A stretch of DNA of 6,372 nt. It comes from Ilumatobacteraceae bacterium. Its GTDB lineage: Bacteria > Actinomycetota > Acidimicrobiia > Acidimicrobiales > Ilumatobacteraceae. This document shows positions 1 to 5,545 of the stretch, piece by piece. The stretch spans positions 1 to 6,372 of the forward strand of contig JALRJT010000140.1 in assembly GCA_023254985.1 (NCBI GenBank), read 5' to 3'. Both the position numbers and the translations under genes were made by a program. Under the pieces are notes generated by a model. That model saw only the letters and a program-made list of their open reading frames with translations. It had not been told where the DNA came from and searched no databases. Position 1 is the first letter of the stretch. Each line of letters begins with the position of its first letter.

Positions 1-491
1 GCACCGAGGAAGGTCGTCTCCGACGTTTCAGTCCGTGCGGCAATGAGTGATCGTTGTTCGTCCGGCGTCGAGAGGCCGTAACCAGACTTCACCTCGATCG
101 TCGTCGTGCCACTCGCGAGGGCTTCAGCTGCGAGACGGGCAACGTTTGCACGCAACGCGTCGTCGCTCGCGCCACGGGTGGCGGTCATCGTCGTGCGGAT
201 GCCGCCTGCCGAATACGGGCGTCCCGCCATGCGCGCCTCGAACTCCTCCGCACGATCTCCTGCGAACACGAGGTGCGTGTGGCTGTCGACGAATCCAGGG
301 ATGACACAACGACCACCCACATCGATCGGTTGAACATCGGAGTGGGATGCGAGGTCCTGCTGCTTCCCCACCCACGTGATGCGACCCGATGCATCGGCGA
401 CGAGCGCCGCATCAGTGATAATCCCGAGCAGACCCGAGTCGTGAATCGGGTCGTTGGTGACGAGCTTGCCGATGCCCGTCAGCGCGAACAT
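1..491 (-). CDS. hutI: Imidazolonepropionase, N-terminal part (runs off left edge)
   Basis: Imidazolonepropionase hydrolyses 4-imidazolone-5-propionate to N-formimidoyl-L-glutamate, the third step of histidine breakdown, in the cytoplasm. The reverse strand from the ATG at 491 is open to the left edge, giving 163 complete codons of a protein usually about 400 residues long. The amidohydrolase metal motif PGFVDSHTHLVFAGDR spans residues 65-80, with the zinc-binding HTH at 71-73. It continues into a family-typical stretch with Glu84-Phe85 and an Arg-Pro-Tyr-Ser segment. A second hallmark, GTTTIEVKSGYGL, lies near residue 130, and the visible part ends in TFLGA, where the family has its FLGAH motif. 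The ATG directly follows the TAG stop of the deformylase gene, with no gap and in the same frame. No clear ribosome binding site precedes it, so translational coupling is likely. HutI identity is secure; the metal and catalytic residues of the C-terminal half cannot be seen. Confidence 0.96.
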   Translation of the reverse strand, partial: MFALTGIGKLVTNDPIHDSGLLGIITDAALVADASGRITWVGKQQDLASHSDVQPIDVGGRCVIPGFVDSHTHLVFAGDRAEEFEARMAGRPYSAGGIRTTMTATRGASDDALRANVARLAAEALASGTTTIEVKSGYGLSTPDEQRSLIAARTETSETTFLG

Positions 492-1067
492 CTACGAACC
501 GTGTTTGGCGACGAGTGCCTTGGCGCGCTCGACGAACGCATCGTGGTGGAACTGATTGAATGAGTCCCACGTGGTGAGCGTCGAAGGGTCCACGACCTTG
601 TCGAGGAAGAGCAATCCATCCAGGTGGTCAACCTCGTGCTGATAGGTGCAGGCCGTCAGCCCACGAATCTCGTGCTCAATGTCGTTGCCGTGGCGGTCCC
701 AGGCCTTCACGTGGATGCGTGTGTGACGCTTCACCTCGCCACGGATGCCAGGAACGGACAGGCAGCCCTCCATATTGGCGAAGAAATCATCATTGAGTGG
801 CGTGAGCACTGGATTCACGAGGATCGTGAGGGGCACGCGGGGCTTGTAGGGATACCGCGGGTTGTTGTCGACCTCGATCGCACAAATTCGCTGATGGCGC
901 AACACCTGGGTGGCCGCGAGACCCGCACCATTGGCGTGGCGCATCGTCTCGACAAGGTCGTCGATGAACTGCTGCACCTCTGCCGATGCGAGCTCCTCTC
1001 GCGTCACCTCCTTGGCGACGATGCGAAGTTCAGGGTGTCCGACGGTTGCGATGGGTAAGACGGCCAT
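492..1067 (-). CDS. def: Peptide deformylase family protein inside the hut operon
   Basis: The 191-residue protein carries all three peptide deformylase motifs: GAGLAATQ (47-54, Gln54), EGCLS (100-104, metal ligand Cys102) and HEVDH (144-148, ligands His144 and His148, catalytic Glu145). It should therefore be an active metal-dependent deformylase. The family normally removes formyl from the N-terminal Met of new proteins and is usually 160-200 residues long, so this is full length. The genomic setting is unusual. It lies 5 bases after hutF and abuts hutI, with no fmt or other translation gene nearby. HutF makes N-formylglutamate, which needs a deformylase, and the usual HutG is not seen here. 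I infer that this enzyme may have been recruited for that step. The alternative is a housekeeping or second peptide deformylase that happens to be co-transcribed. The ATG is supported by an AGGAA element overlapping the hutF stop. Family assignment is firm; the substrate is open. Confidence 0.95.
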   Translation of the reverse strand: MAVLPIATVGHPELRIVAKEVTREELASAEVQQFIDDLVETMRHANGAGLAATQVLRHQRICAIEVDNNPRYPYKPRVPLTILVNPVLTPLNDDFFANMEGCLSVPGIRGEVKRHTRIHVKAWDRHGNDIEHEIRGLTACTYQHEVDHLDGLLFLDKVVDPSTLTTWDSFNQFHHDAFVERAKALVAKHGS

Positions 1068-1069
1068 AG

Positions 1070-1074
1070 TTCCT
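1070..1074 (-). promoter_or_regulatory. Ribosome binding site of the deformylase gene, overlapping the hutF stop
   Basis: On the minus strand the hutF stop TAG runs straight into GGAA, giving AGGAA three bases before the deformylase ATG. The overlap of stop codon and Shine-Dalgarno element suggests translational coupling. The spacing is shorter than usual. This is the clearest ribosome binding site within the operon. Confidence 0.55.
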
Positions 1075-2404
1075 ACAGTGTAACGACGGACGCAATTGCC
1101 GCGCGGAGCGCAGCGGGCACGTCACCGATCGTCACGTGTGCAAAGTCCTTGACGATCTGCCGACCTCCTACCCACACGTCGCGCACGTCAGCTGGTGATG
1201 CCGAATAGACGATGTGAGCCGCTGCGTTCTTCGCGACAAACGATGCGAGGCGCACACTGTCGAGATCGAGTGCGATGAAGTCGGCCGTAGCACCAACGAC
1301 GATGCCATGGCGCTCCCAACCGAGCGATGTCGCGCCGTTACCCGTGGCGGACTCGAGCAGCGATGCCGGCGAGTGATTTCCTCGCACGCCCGTGATCAAA
1401 CGCTCGTCTTGCTCGATGGCACGCGCCTCTTCGAAGAGATCGATGACGGCATGCGAATCGCTCCCGACGCACAGCGTCGCACCAGCTCCAACAAGTCGCT
1501 TGGCGGGGCCTATCCCGTCGGCAAGGTCACGCTCGGTCGTCGGACAGAAACACACATGAGTGCCGGTCGAGCCGAGCAAGCGAATGTCCTCGTCGGTGAG
1601 ATGGGTGGCGTGCACCGCACAGACGTGTGGTCCAAGCAACCCAGCCTCGGCAAGCACCCCTGTCGGCGTCTTTCCCGACGCTGCGACACACGCTGCGTTC
1701 TCTGCAGGCTGTTCGGAAACGTGCAGGTGCACGACACGTCCGTGACGATTGGCGACGACCGCCTCGAGATCCTCCGGATGCACGGCACGCACGCTGTGCG
1801 GAGCGAGTCCAACGGTCCAACCTTCACCGCCTTCGCCGAGCAAATCCACTCGGTCGAGCCACGCATCCATCGATCCATCGGAAAAACGTCGCTGCTCTTG
1901 CAGTGGCTCCGGCTTGTCCATTCCGGCATGGAGGTATGCGACGTCCAACAGCGCAAGCTTGATCCCCGAAGTACGGGCGGCTTCCACCATCGCCTTGCCC
2001 ATCTCGTTCGGATCTGCGTATCGACCGCCATCAACTGGGTGATGCACGTAGTGGAACTCTCCGACCCCCGTGATTCCCGCAAGGGCCATCTCTGCGAACA
2101 CCGCGGTTGCAAGTGCGCGGTAGTTGTCCGGAGTCAATCGATTGGCGATCGCATACATCGGTTCACGCCACGACCAGAAGTCCCCCGAGCCGCCGTGGGT
2201 GTTTCCGCGCAGTGCCCGATGGAAGGCATGACTGTGGGCGTTGACGAGTCCCGGCATCACCACACCGCGGATGGTCACGTCACCGCGCTCCGGGGCACGA
2301 CCGACTTCGACGGCCGTGATCATCGAACCCTCGACGGCGATGCGGACGTTTTCGTCCGCCGACTCCCCACCACGCCACGCCCACTGTGCGTGATAGGTCG
2401 TCAT
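1073..2404 (-). CDS. hutF: Formimidoylglutamate deiminase
   Basis: HutF hydrolyses N-formimidoyl-L-glutamate to N-formyl-L-glutamate and ammonia. Its presence marks the five-step Hut route, which needs a separate N-formylglutamate deformylase. The 443-residue protein is full length for this amidohydrolase. The HutF signature VNAHSHAFHRALRG occupies 54-67, with metal ligands His57 and His59. HLHVSEQ (226-232) supplies metal ligand His228 and Glu231, HATHL (265-269) supplies His265, and GSDSH (314-318) supplies Asp316. Spacing matches the ligand and catalytic set I recall for Pseudomonas aeruginosa HutF (His56, His58, His232, Glu235, His269, Asp320), so it should be active. The start lies 2 bases after the hutU stop, with a weak GAGAG element upstream. 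The downstream deformylase gene begins 5 bases after its stop. Confusion with guanine deaminase or other amidohydrolases is unlikely given the HSHAFHRALRG motif. Confidence 0.96.
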   Translation of the reverse strand: MTTYHAQWAWRGGESADENVRIAVEGSMITAVEVGRAPERGDVTIRGVVMPGLVNAHSHAFHRALRGNTHGGSGDFWSWREPMYAIANRLTPDNYRALATAVFAEMALAGITGVGEFHYVHHPVDGGRYADPNEMGKAMVEAARTSGIKLALLDVAYLHAGMDKPEPLQEQRRFSDGSMDAWLDRVDLLGEGGEGWTVGLAPHSVRAVHPEDLEAVVANRHGRVVHLHVSEQPAENAACVAASGKTPTGVLAEAGLLGPHVCAVHATHLTDEDIRLLGSTGTHVCFCPTTERDLADGIGPAKRLVGAGATLCVGSDSHAVIDLFEEARAIEQDERLITGVRGNHSPASLLESATGNGATSLGWERHGIVVGATADFIALDLDSVRLASFVAKNAAAHIVYSASPADVRDVWVGGRQIVKDFAHVTIGDVPAALRAAIASVVTL

Positions 2405-2406
2405 CT

Positions 2407-4071
2407 TCAGCTCTCGCGCATCGGCAAGCGCACGCCGCGTTGCGCAGCGGTGTCGATTGCGTGGTCGTAGCCCGCATCTGCGTGACGAATCACACCCATA
2501 CCCGGATCGGTGAGGAGCACTCGTGACAGCTTCTCAGCAGCGAGATCGGTGCCATCGGCAAGGCACACCATGCCGGCGTGGATACTGCGACCGATGCCCA
2601 CTCCGCCTCCGTGGTGGATGCTGACCCACGTCGCACCGCTCGCGGTGTTGACGAGTGCGTTGAGCAGTGGCCAGTCGGCAATCGCGTCCGAGCCGTCGAT
2701 CATCGCCTCGGTCTCGCGATACGGGGATGCCACAGAACCAGAGTCCAAGTGGTCACGGCCGATCACGATCGGTGCCTTCACCTCTCCACGCTTGACCATC
2801 TCGTTGAAGCGCAGTCCAAGTCGATGACGCTCGCCGTAACCGAGCCAACAAATGCGCGATGGCAGGCCCTGGAACGCAACTCGCTCCCCGGCGAGTCGAA
2901 TCCATCGAGCGAGTGATTCATCGCCAGGGAACTCTTCGAGCACCGCGCGGTCAGTGGCGGCGATGTCGGCGGGATCGCCCGAGAGTGCCACCCAGCGGAA
3001 CGGTCCCCGACCTTCGCAGAACTGTGGACGGATGTAGGCGGGCAAGAACCCCGGGTAGTCGAATGCTCGGTCATACCCGCCGAGCTGCGCCTCGCGACGT
3101 AACGAATTGCCGTAGTCAAACACCTCAGCACCCTGGTCCATGTAGCCGACCATGGCCTGGCAATGCGCAGCCATCGCCGCGCGGGACCGGCGAATGAACT
3201 CCTGCGGATTGCGCTCGAGCAACTCCTTGGCGGCGTCCTCGCTCAGGTCATTCGGAAGATACGACAGCGGATCGTGGGCGCTCGTTTGGTCGGTCACGAT
3301 GTCTGCGGGGAAACCAATCGCTAGCAACTTGGGAAACAGGTCTGCGGCGTTTCCGACGAGGCCGACGCTCAACCCACGACGCTCAGCTTTGGCCTTGGTG
3401 CAGCGCGCGATCGCATCCTCGAGCGAATCTGCGACCTCATCCAAGTAGCGCGTCTCGAGTCGACGATTGACACGCCATGCATCGACGTCGATGCACAACG
3501 CGACACCGTCGTTCATCGTCACGGCGAGCGGCTGGGCGCCGCCCATGCCCCCGAGACCGGCGGTCAGCGTGATGGTGCCGGCAAGCGTGCCACCGAACTT
3601 GCGTCGGGCGATCTCGGCAAAGCACTCATAGGTTCCCTGGAGGATTCCCTGCGTGCCAATGTAGATCCACGACCCTGCCGTCATTTGGCCGTACATCGTG
3701 AGACCAGCGGCCTCGAGACGACGGAACTCGTCCCAGTTCGCCCAGTCTCCGACGAGGTTCGAGTTCGCGAGCAACACGCGTGGCGCCCACTCGTGCGTGC
3801 GGAACACGCCGACTGGCTTGCCCGACTGCACGAGCATCGTCTCATCGGGCTTCATCGAGCGCATCGTGCGCAACATCGCATCGAAGGCATCCCAACTGCG
3901 TGCCGCCCGACCGGTGCCGCCGTAGACGACGAGGTCGTCTGGTCGCTCCGCGACGTCGGGATCAAGGTTGTTCTGCAGCATGCGATACGGCGCCTCGATC
4001 TGCCAGTTCGCACAGGAAAGTTGAGTGCCGCGAGGGGCAACGACGGGTCGGGGTCCTGACATGTCGTCCAT
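2407..4071 (-). CDS. hutU: Urocanate hydratase (urocanase)
   Basis: Urocanase converts urocanate to 4-imidazolone-5-propionate using tightly bound NAD+, the second step of histidine catabolism, in the cytoplasm. The 554-residue protein is essentially the family length (about 550-560). Conserved blocks run end to end: GGTGRAARSWDAF (51-63), QSGKPVGVF (82-90), the Gly-rich NAD region around 171-181 (AGLGGMGGAQP), DQTSAHDPL (261-269), FCEGRGPFRW (351-360), RICWLG (406-411), IGRDHLDSGS (437-446) and WVSIHHGGGVGIGRS (482-496). Cys408 in RICWLG corresponds by position to the catalytic Cys410 reported for Pseudomonas putida. Two starts are possible: the ATG at 4071, or the in-frame ATG at 4062 (Met4), which has a GGA element 5 bases upstream. 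The 5' gap of 38 bases is the largest within the operon and carries two hairpins. No truncation or missing motif is seen. Confidence 0.98.
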   Translation of the reverse strand: MDDMSGPRPVVAPRGTQLSCANWQIEAPYRMLQNNLDPDVAERPDDLVVYGGTGRAARSWDAFDAMLRTMRSMKPDETMLVQSGKPVGVFRTHEWAPRVLLANSNLVGDWANWDEFRRLEAAGLTMYGQMTAGSWIYIGTQGILQGTYECFAEIARRKFGGTLAGTITLTAGLGGMGGAQPLAVTMNDGVALCIDVDAWRVNRRLETRYLDEVADSLEDAIARCTKAKAERRGLSVGLVGNAADLFPKLLAIGFPADIVTDQTSAHDPLSYLPNDLSEDAAKELLERNPQEFIRRSRAAMAAHCQAMVGYMDQGAEVFDYGNSLRREAQLGGYDRAFDYPGFLPAYIRPQFCEGRGPFRWVALSGDPADIAATDRAVLEEFPGDESLARWIRLAGERVAFQGLPSRICWLGYGERHRLGLRFNEMVKRGEVKAPIVIGRDHLDSGSVASPYRETEAMIDGSDAIADWPLLNALVNTASGATWVSIHHGGGVGIGRSIHAGMVCLADGTDLAAEKLSRVLLTDPGMGVIRHADAGYDHAIDTAAQRGVRLPMRES

Positions 4072-4078
4072 TCTTCAC

Positions 4079-4093
4079 GACCCGAGGCGGGTC
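4079..4093. repeat. Small hairpin in the gap before hutU
   Basis: GACCCG and CGGGTC form a perfect 6-bp stem around a 3-base loop, 8 bases upstream of the first hutU ATG. It has no T-run, so it is not a standard intrinsic terminator. It could act as an mRNA stability or processing element, or affect access to the hutU start. Confidence 0.4.
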
Positions 4094-4101
4094 TGCCAAG
4101 C

Positions 4102-4120
4102 GTCAAACGTCAGCGTTGAC
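4102..4120. repeat. Hairpin across the stop codon of the PhnD-like gene
   Basis: GTCAAACG and CGTTGAC pair as a 7-bp stem with one bulged A and a 4-base loop. The stop codon of the PhnD-like gene lies in the loop (4110-4112). It lies 8 bases from the second hairpin, so the pair fills most of the 38-base gap. No T-run follows, so read-through into hutU is expected. Confidence 0.35.
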
Positions 4121-4925
4121 GGGGCAAGGTCTGCTCTGCCGTGGCCACGAGTTCGTGAATCACGTCATAGTCGGCATTATCGAGACCGACGAAGGACTCG
4201 ATACCAATCACCCGCCTGGCCTCGGCGAGCGCCGGATCGGCAAATGCTTGGGTGACTGCGGCGCGAACGTCGGCAAGTTGTGCGCCACGAACTTTGGAAA
4301 CATGCAGTGGCGTCGCCGGCACGAGCGGCCCGTGACCAATCACGCGCAAATTTTGCACCAGCGCTGGCCGGTGTCGCGACAGAATCGAAAACGTTGCCGG
4401 ATCGATCGAGGCGAAGTCAGCTTCTGCATCCTGAAGGATCTGCAAACTCCCGGTGTGCCGCTCCCCGACTCGGTACGGCTGGACGAACGATGGATCGCTC
4501 GTCACTTGTGCGAGTGCCCAGCCGAGGCTGCACCACCCGCTGAGTGACTGTGTGTTGCTGATCACCGGGCGAGCATCTTGAAGACCTTCGATCGTGCGTG
4601 CTGGATGATCCGCACGAACGACGATCACTGTGCGATACCAGCCGCGCTCGTCGCTGATTCCTGTCCAGCGAATCGTGCCGATCACATCGGCATAGCGATG
4701 GAGTTGTTCGACGAACGGCAGTCCGCACGATTGGCTGAGATACGTTGACTCCGACTCCCAGTGCTCAATCAGCCCGTGATGCATCGAGTTCTCAGGAGAA
4801 TCTGCAGTGACAGGTTCACCAAGTGCGGCAACTTCACGCACGATGCGTTCAACCACCTCAATCGTCGCGGAGGAGAACTCCGGAAAGTCATACATCGGCA
4901 ACGAGATGCCGCGTGGCGTCGTCAT
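4110..4925 (-). CDS. PhnD-like substrate-binding-fold protein without signal peptide
   Basis: The 271-residue protein resembles the phosphate/phosphonate (PhnD-type, PF12974-like) solute-binding fold. Seen in order: a first beta strand SLPMYDFPE (8-16); YLSQSCGLPF (62-71), matching the family's L-x-Q-x-C-G-x-P segment; a ligand-loop-like N-T-Q-S-L-S-G (124-130); GSLQILQDAEADFASIDPATF (159-179) in the usual position for the second lobe; GPLVPATPL (199-207); and a C-terminal helix after DYDVI. The fold begins about 8 residues from the start, with no hydrophobic or lipoprotein signal. A longer start is blocked because the upstream gene's TGA directly precedes this ATG in frame. No permease or ATPase gene is present. 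I therefore infer a cytoplasmic ligand-binding or enzyme-like role, not transport. It abuts the HD-domain gene with no gap and no visible ribosome binding site, suggesting coupled translation and joint function. The ligand is unknown. Confidence 0.8.
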   Translation of the reverse strand: MTTPRGISLPMYDFPEFSSATIEVVERIVREVAALGEPVTADSPENSMHHGLIEHWESESTYLSQSCGLPFVEQLHRYADVIGTIRWTGISDERGWYRTVIVVRADHPARTIEGLQDARPVISNTQSLSGWCSLGWALAQVTSDPSFVQPYRVGERHTGSLQILQDAEADFASIDPATFSILSRHRPALVQNLRVIGHGPLVPATPLHVSKVRGAQLADVRAAVTQAFADPALAEARRVIGIESFVGLDNADYDVIHELVATAEQTLPRQR

Positions 4926-5486
4926 TCAGTCAGCTGCAACAAACTTCGGCTTCGCGAACACCTCGCGCACACGTGACTCGAAGTGCTCGAGCGGGAAGGT
5001 GTCATATGCGGGATCGAACGCCTTCTGATCCCACTCATCGGCGAACTTCGCGGCCAACTCATATGACGGGTGGCCGTCATATTTGTTGCGCGCATCAGGA
5101 TTCATCCCGAAGTGACCGTAGTAGTGACGACCCTGGAAGTCTTGGTGCGCCTCAATCATGAAGTGCACTTCGGGTCGGACGTACGGCTTCAGGATGGCGG
5201 CAGCGATCGCCGGATGGTTCGGCACACTGATTGCCTTTCCGATGTCGTGACACAGCGCAGCAACGACGACCTCGTCGTCTGCACCAGCGCGCTCGGCCAT
5301 GGTGGCCGTCTGCAGCGCGTGTGTGAGCTGATCGGTGACGAACCCGTCCTCGATGTGACGCAGCGACCGCAACATCTCAAGGATGCCCTCGGCGACACGA
5401 GGCTGGTTCTTGGCGGTTTCCGCCCCGATCACCATCCACTCATCTTTGGTCGACTCATCCATGCTCGTGAACGTTGCGCGCTGCAT
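4926..5486 (-). CDS. HD-domain protein of the MIOX/PhnZ-like (diiron oxygenase) type
   Basis: This is a single HD-domain protein, 186 residues from the ATG at 5486. The ordered metal-ligand set is His56 (LTHALQ), His80-Asp81 (CHDIGK), His91 (PNHPA), His114 (EAHQD) and Asp153 (DEWDQ). This H..HD..H..H..D pattern occurs in HD phosphohydrolases and in mixed-valent diiron oxygenases such as myo-inositol oxygenase and PhnZ. The His56-to-His80 spacing of 24 equals that recalled for PhnZ. Lys84, three after the Asp, matches the MIOX lysine position. The PhnZ Tyr/Glu pair before the first His is absent. The C-terminus (FDPAYDTFPLEHFE, then VREVF) resembles a widespread uncharacterised HD family. An ATG at 5558 would overlap the divergent gene. 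The ATG at 5486 has GGTGGA eight bases upstream; Met at 5462, just before DESTKDEW, is also possible. Oxygenase versus phosphohydrolase is undecided, and the substrate is unknown. Confidence 0.82.
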   Translation of the reverse strand: MQRATFTSMDESTKDEWMVIGAETAKNQPRVAEGILEMLRSLRHIEDGFVTDQLTHALQTATMAERAGADDEVVVAALCHDIGKAISVPNHPAIAAAILKPYVRPEVHFMIEAHQDFQGRHYYGHFGMNPDARNKYDGHPSYELAAKFADEWDQKAFDPAYDTFPLEHFESRVREVFAKPKFVAAD

Positions 5487-5492
5487 CCCCCC

Positions 5493-5521
5493 AGTCCACC
5501 AGCGCATGGCCCGTTCGTCAA
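5493..5521 (-). promoter_or_regulatory. Possible promoter of the hut operon
   Basis: On the minus strand TTGACG (5521-5516) is followed after 17 bases by TGGACT (5498-5493). The first element is close to the -35 consensus. The second is a weak -10, lacking the A at its second position. Its position, 7 bases before the ATG at 5486, would make that start leaderless. The GGTGGA at 5500-5495 overlaps it and argues instead for a leadered message, so the two readings compete. Confidence 0.25.
5495..5500 (-). promoter_or_regulatory. Possible ribosome binding site of the HD-domain gene
   Basis: GGTGGA lies 8 bases before the ATG at 5486 and is the best Shine-Dalgarno-like element among the candidate starts at 5558, 5507, 5486 and 5462. 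It is one mismatch from GGAGGA. This is the reason the start at 5486 was chosen. Confidence 0.4.
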
Positions 5522-5530
5522 GACACGGGC
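5509..5530. promoter_or_regulatory. Inverted repeat, candidate operator in the divergent region
   Basis: GCCCGT (5509-5514) and ACGGGC (5525-5530) are perfect inverted half-sites separated by 10 bases. An inner GTC-AA-GAC is nearly concentric with them. The repeat covers the TTGACG element facing the hut operon and ends 3 bases before the likely -10 of the lipoprotein gene. A dimeric repressor bound here could control both directions. No regulator gene is in the window. Chance occurrence in GC-rich DNA is possible. Confidence 0.4.
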
Positions 5531-5533
5531 ACT

Positions 5534-5539
5534 TAGCCT
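5534..5539 (+). promoter_or_regulatory. Probable -10 element for leaderless transcription of the lipoprotein gene
   Basis: TAGCCT fits the TANNNT pattern of actinobacterial -10 elements. It occupies -12 to -7 relative to the ATG at 5546, so transcription would start at or beside the A of the ATG. No Shine-Dalgarno sequence precedes this ATG, as expected for a leaderless gene. No convincing -35 element is seen. Confidence 0.45.
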
Positions 5540-5545
5540 TGTTCC

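Noticed and set aside
54..563. Plus-strand open frame of 169 codons at the left edge
   Set aside because: It is antisense to hutI, whose HTH and GTTTIEVKSGYGL motifs fix the coding strand. It shows no motif of its own.
624..1058. Plus-strand open frame of 144 codons opposite the deformylase gene
   Set aside because: It mirrors the deformylase coding sequence, in which all three catalytic motifs are intact.
1214..2470. Long plus-strand open frame of 418 codons opposite hutF
   Set aside because: It lies almost wholly antisense to the well-supported hutF. Its translation is rich in Arg, His and Cys, with no recognisable motif. It is a GC-driven shadow frame.
4079..4120. Intrinsic terminator ending the HD/PhnD-like unit before hutU
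   Set aside because: Both hairpins have short stems and neither is followed by a T-run on either strand.
3780..4547. Plus-strand open frame of 255 codons opposite hutU and the PhnD-like gene
   Set aside because: It spans the junction of two real minus-strand genes. Its composition is Arg-rich and it shows no family motif.
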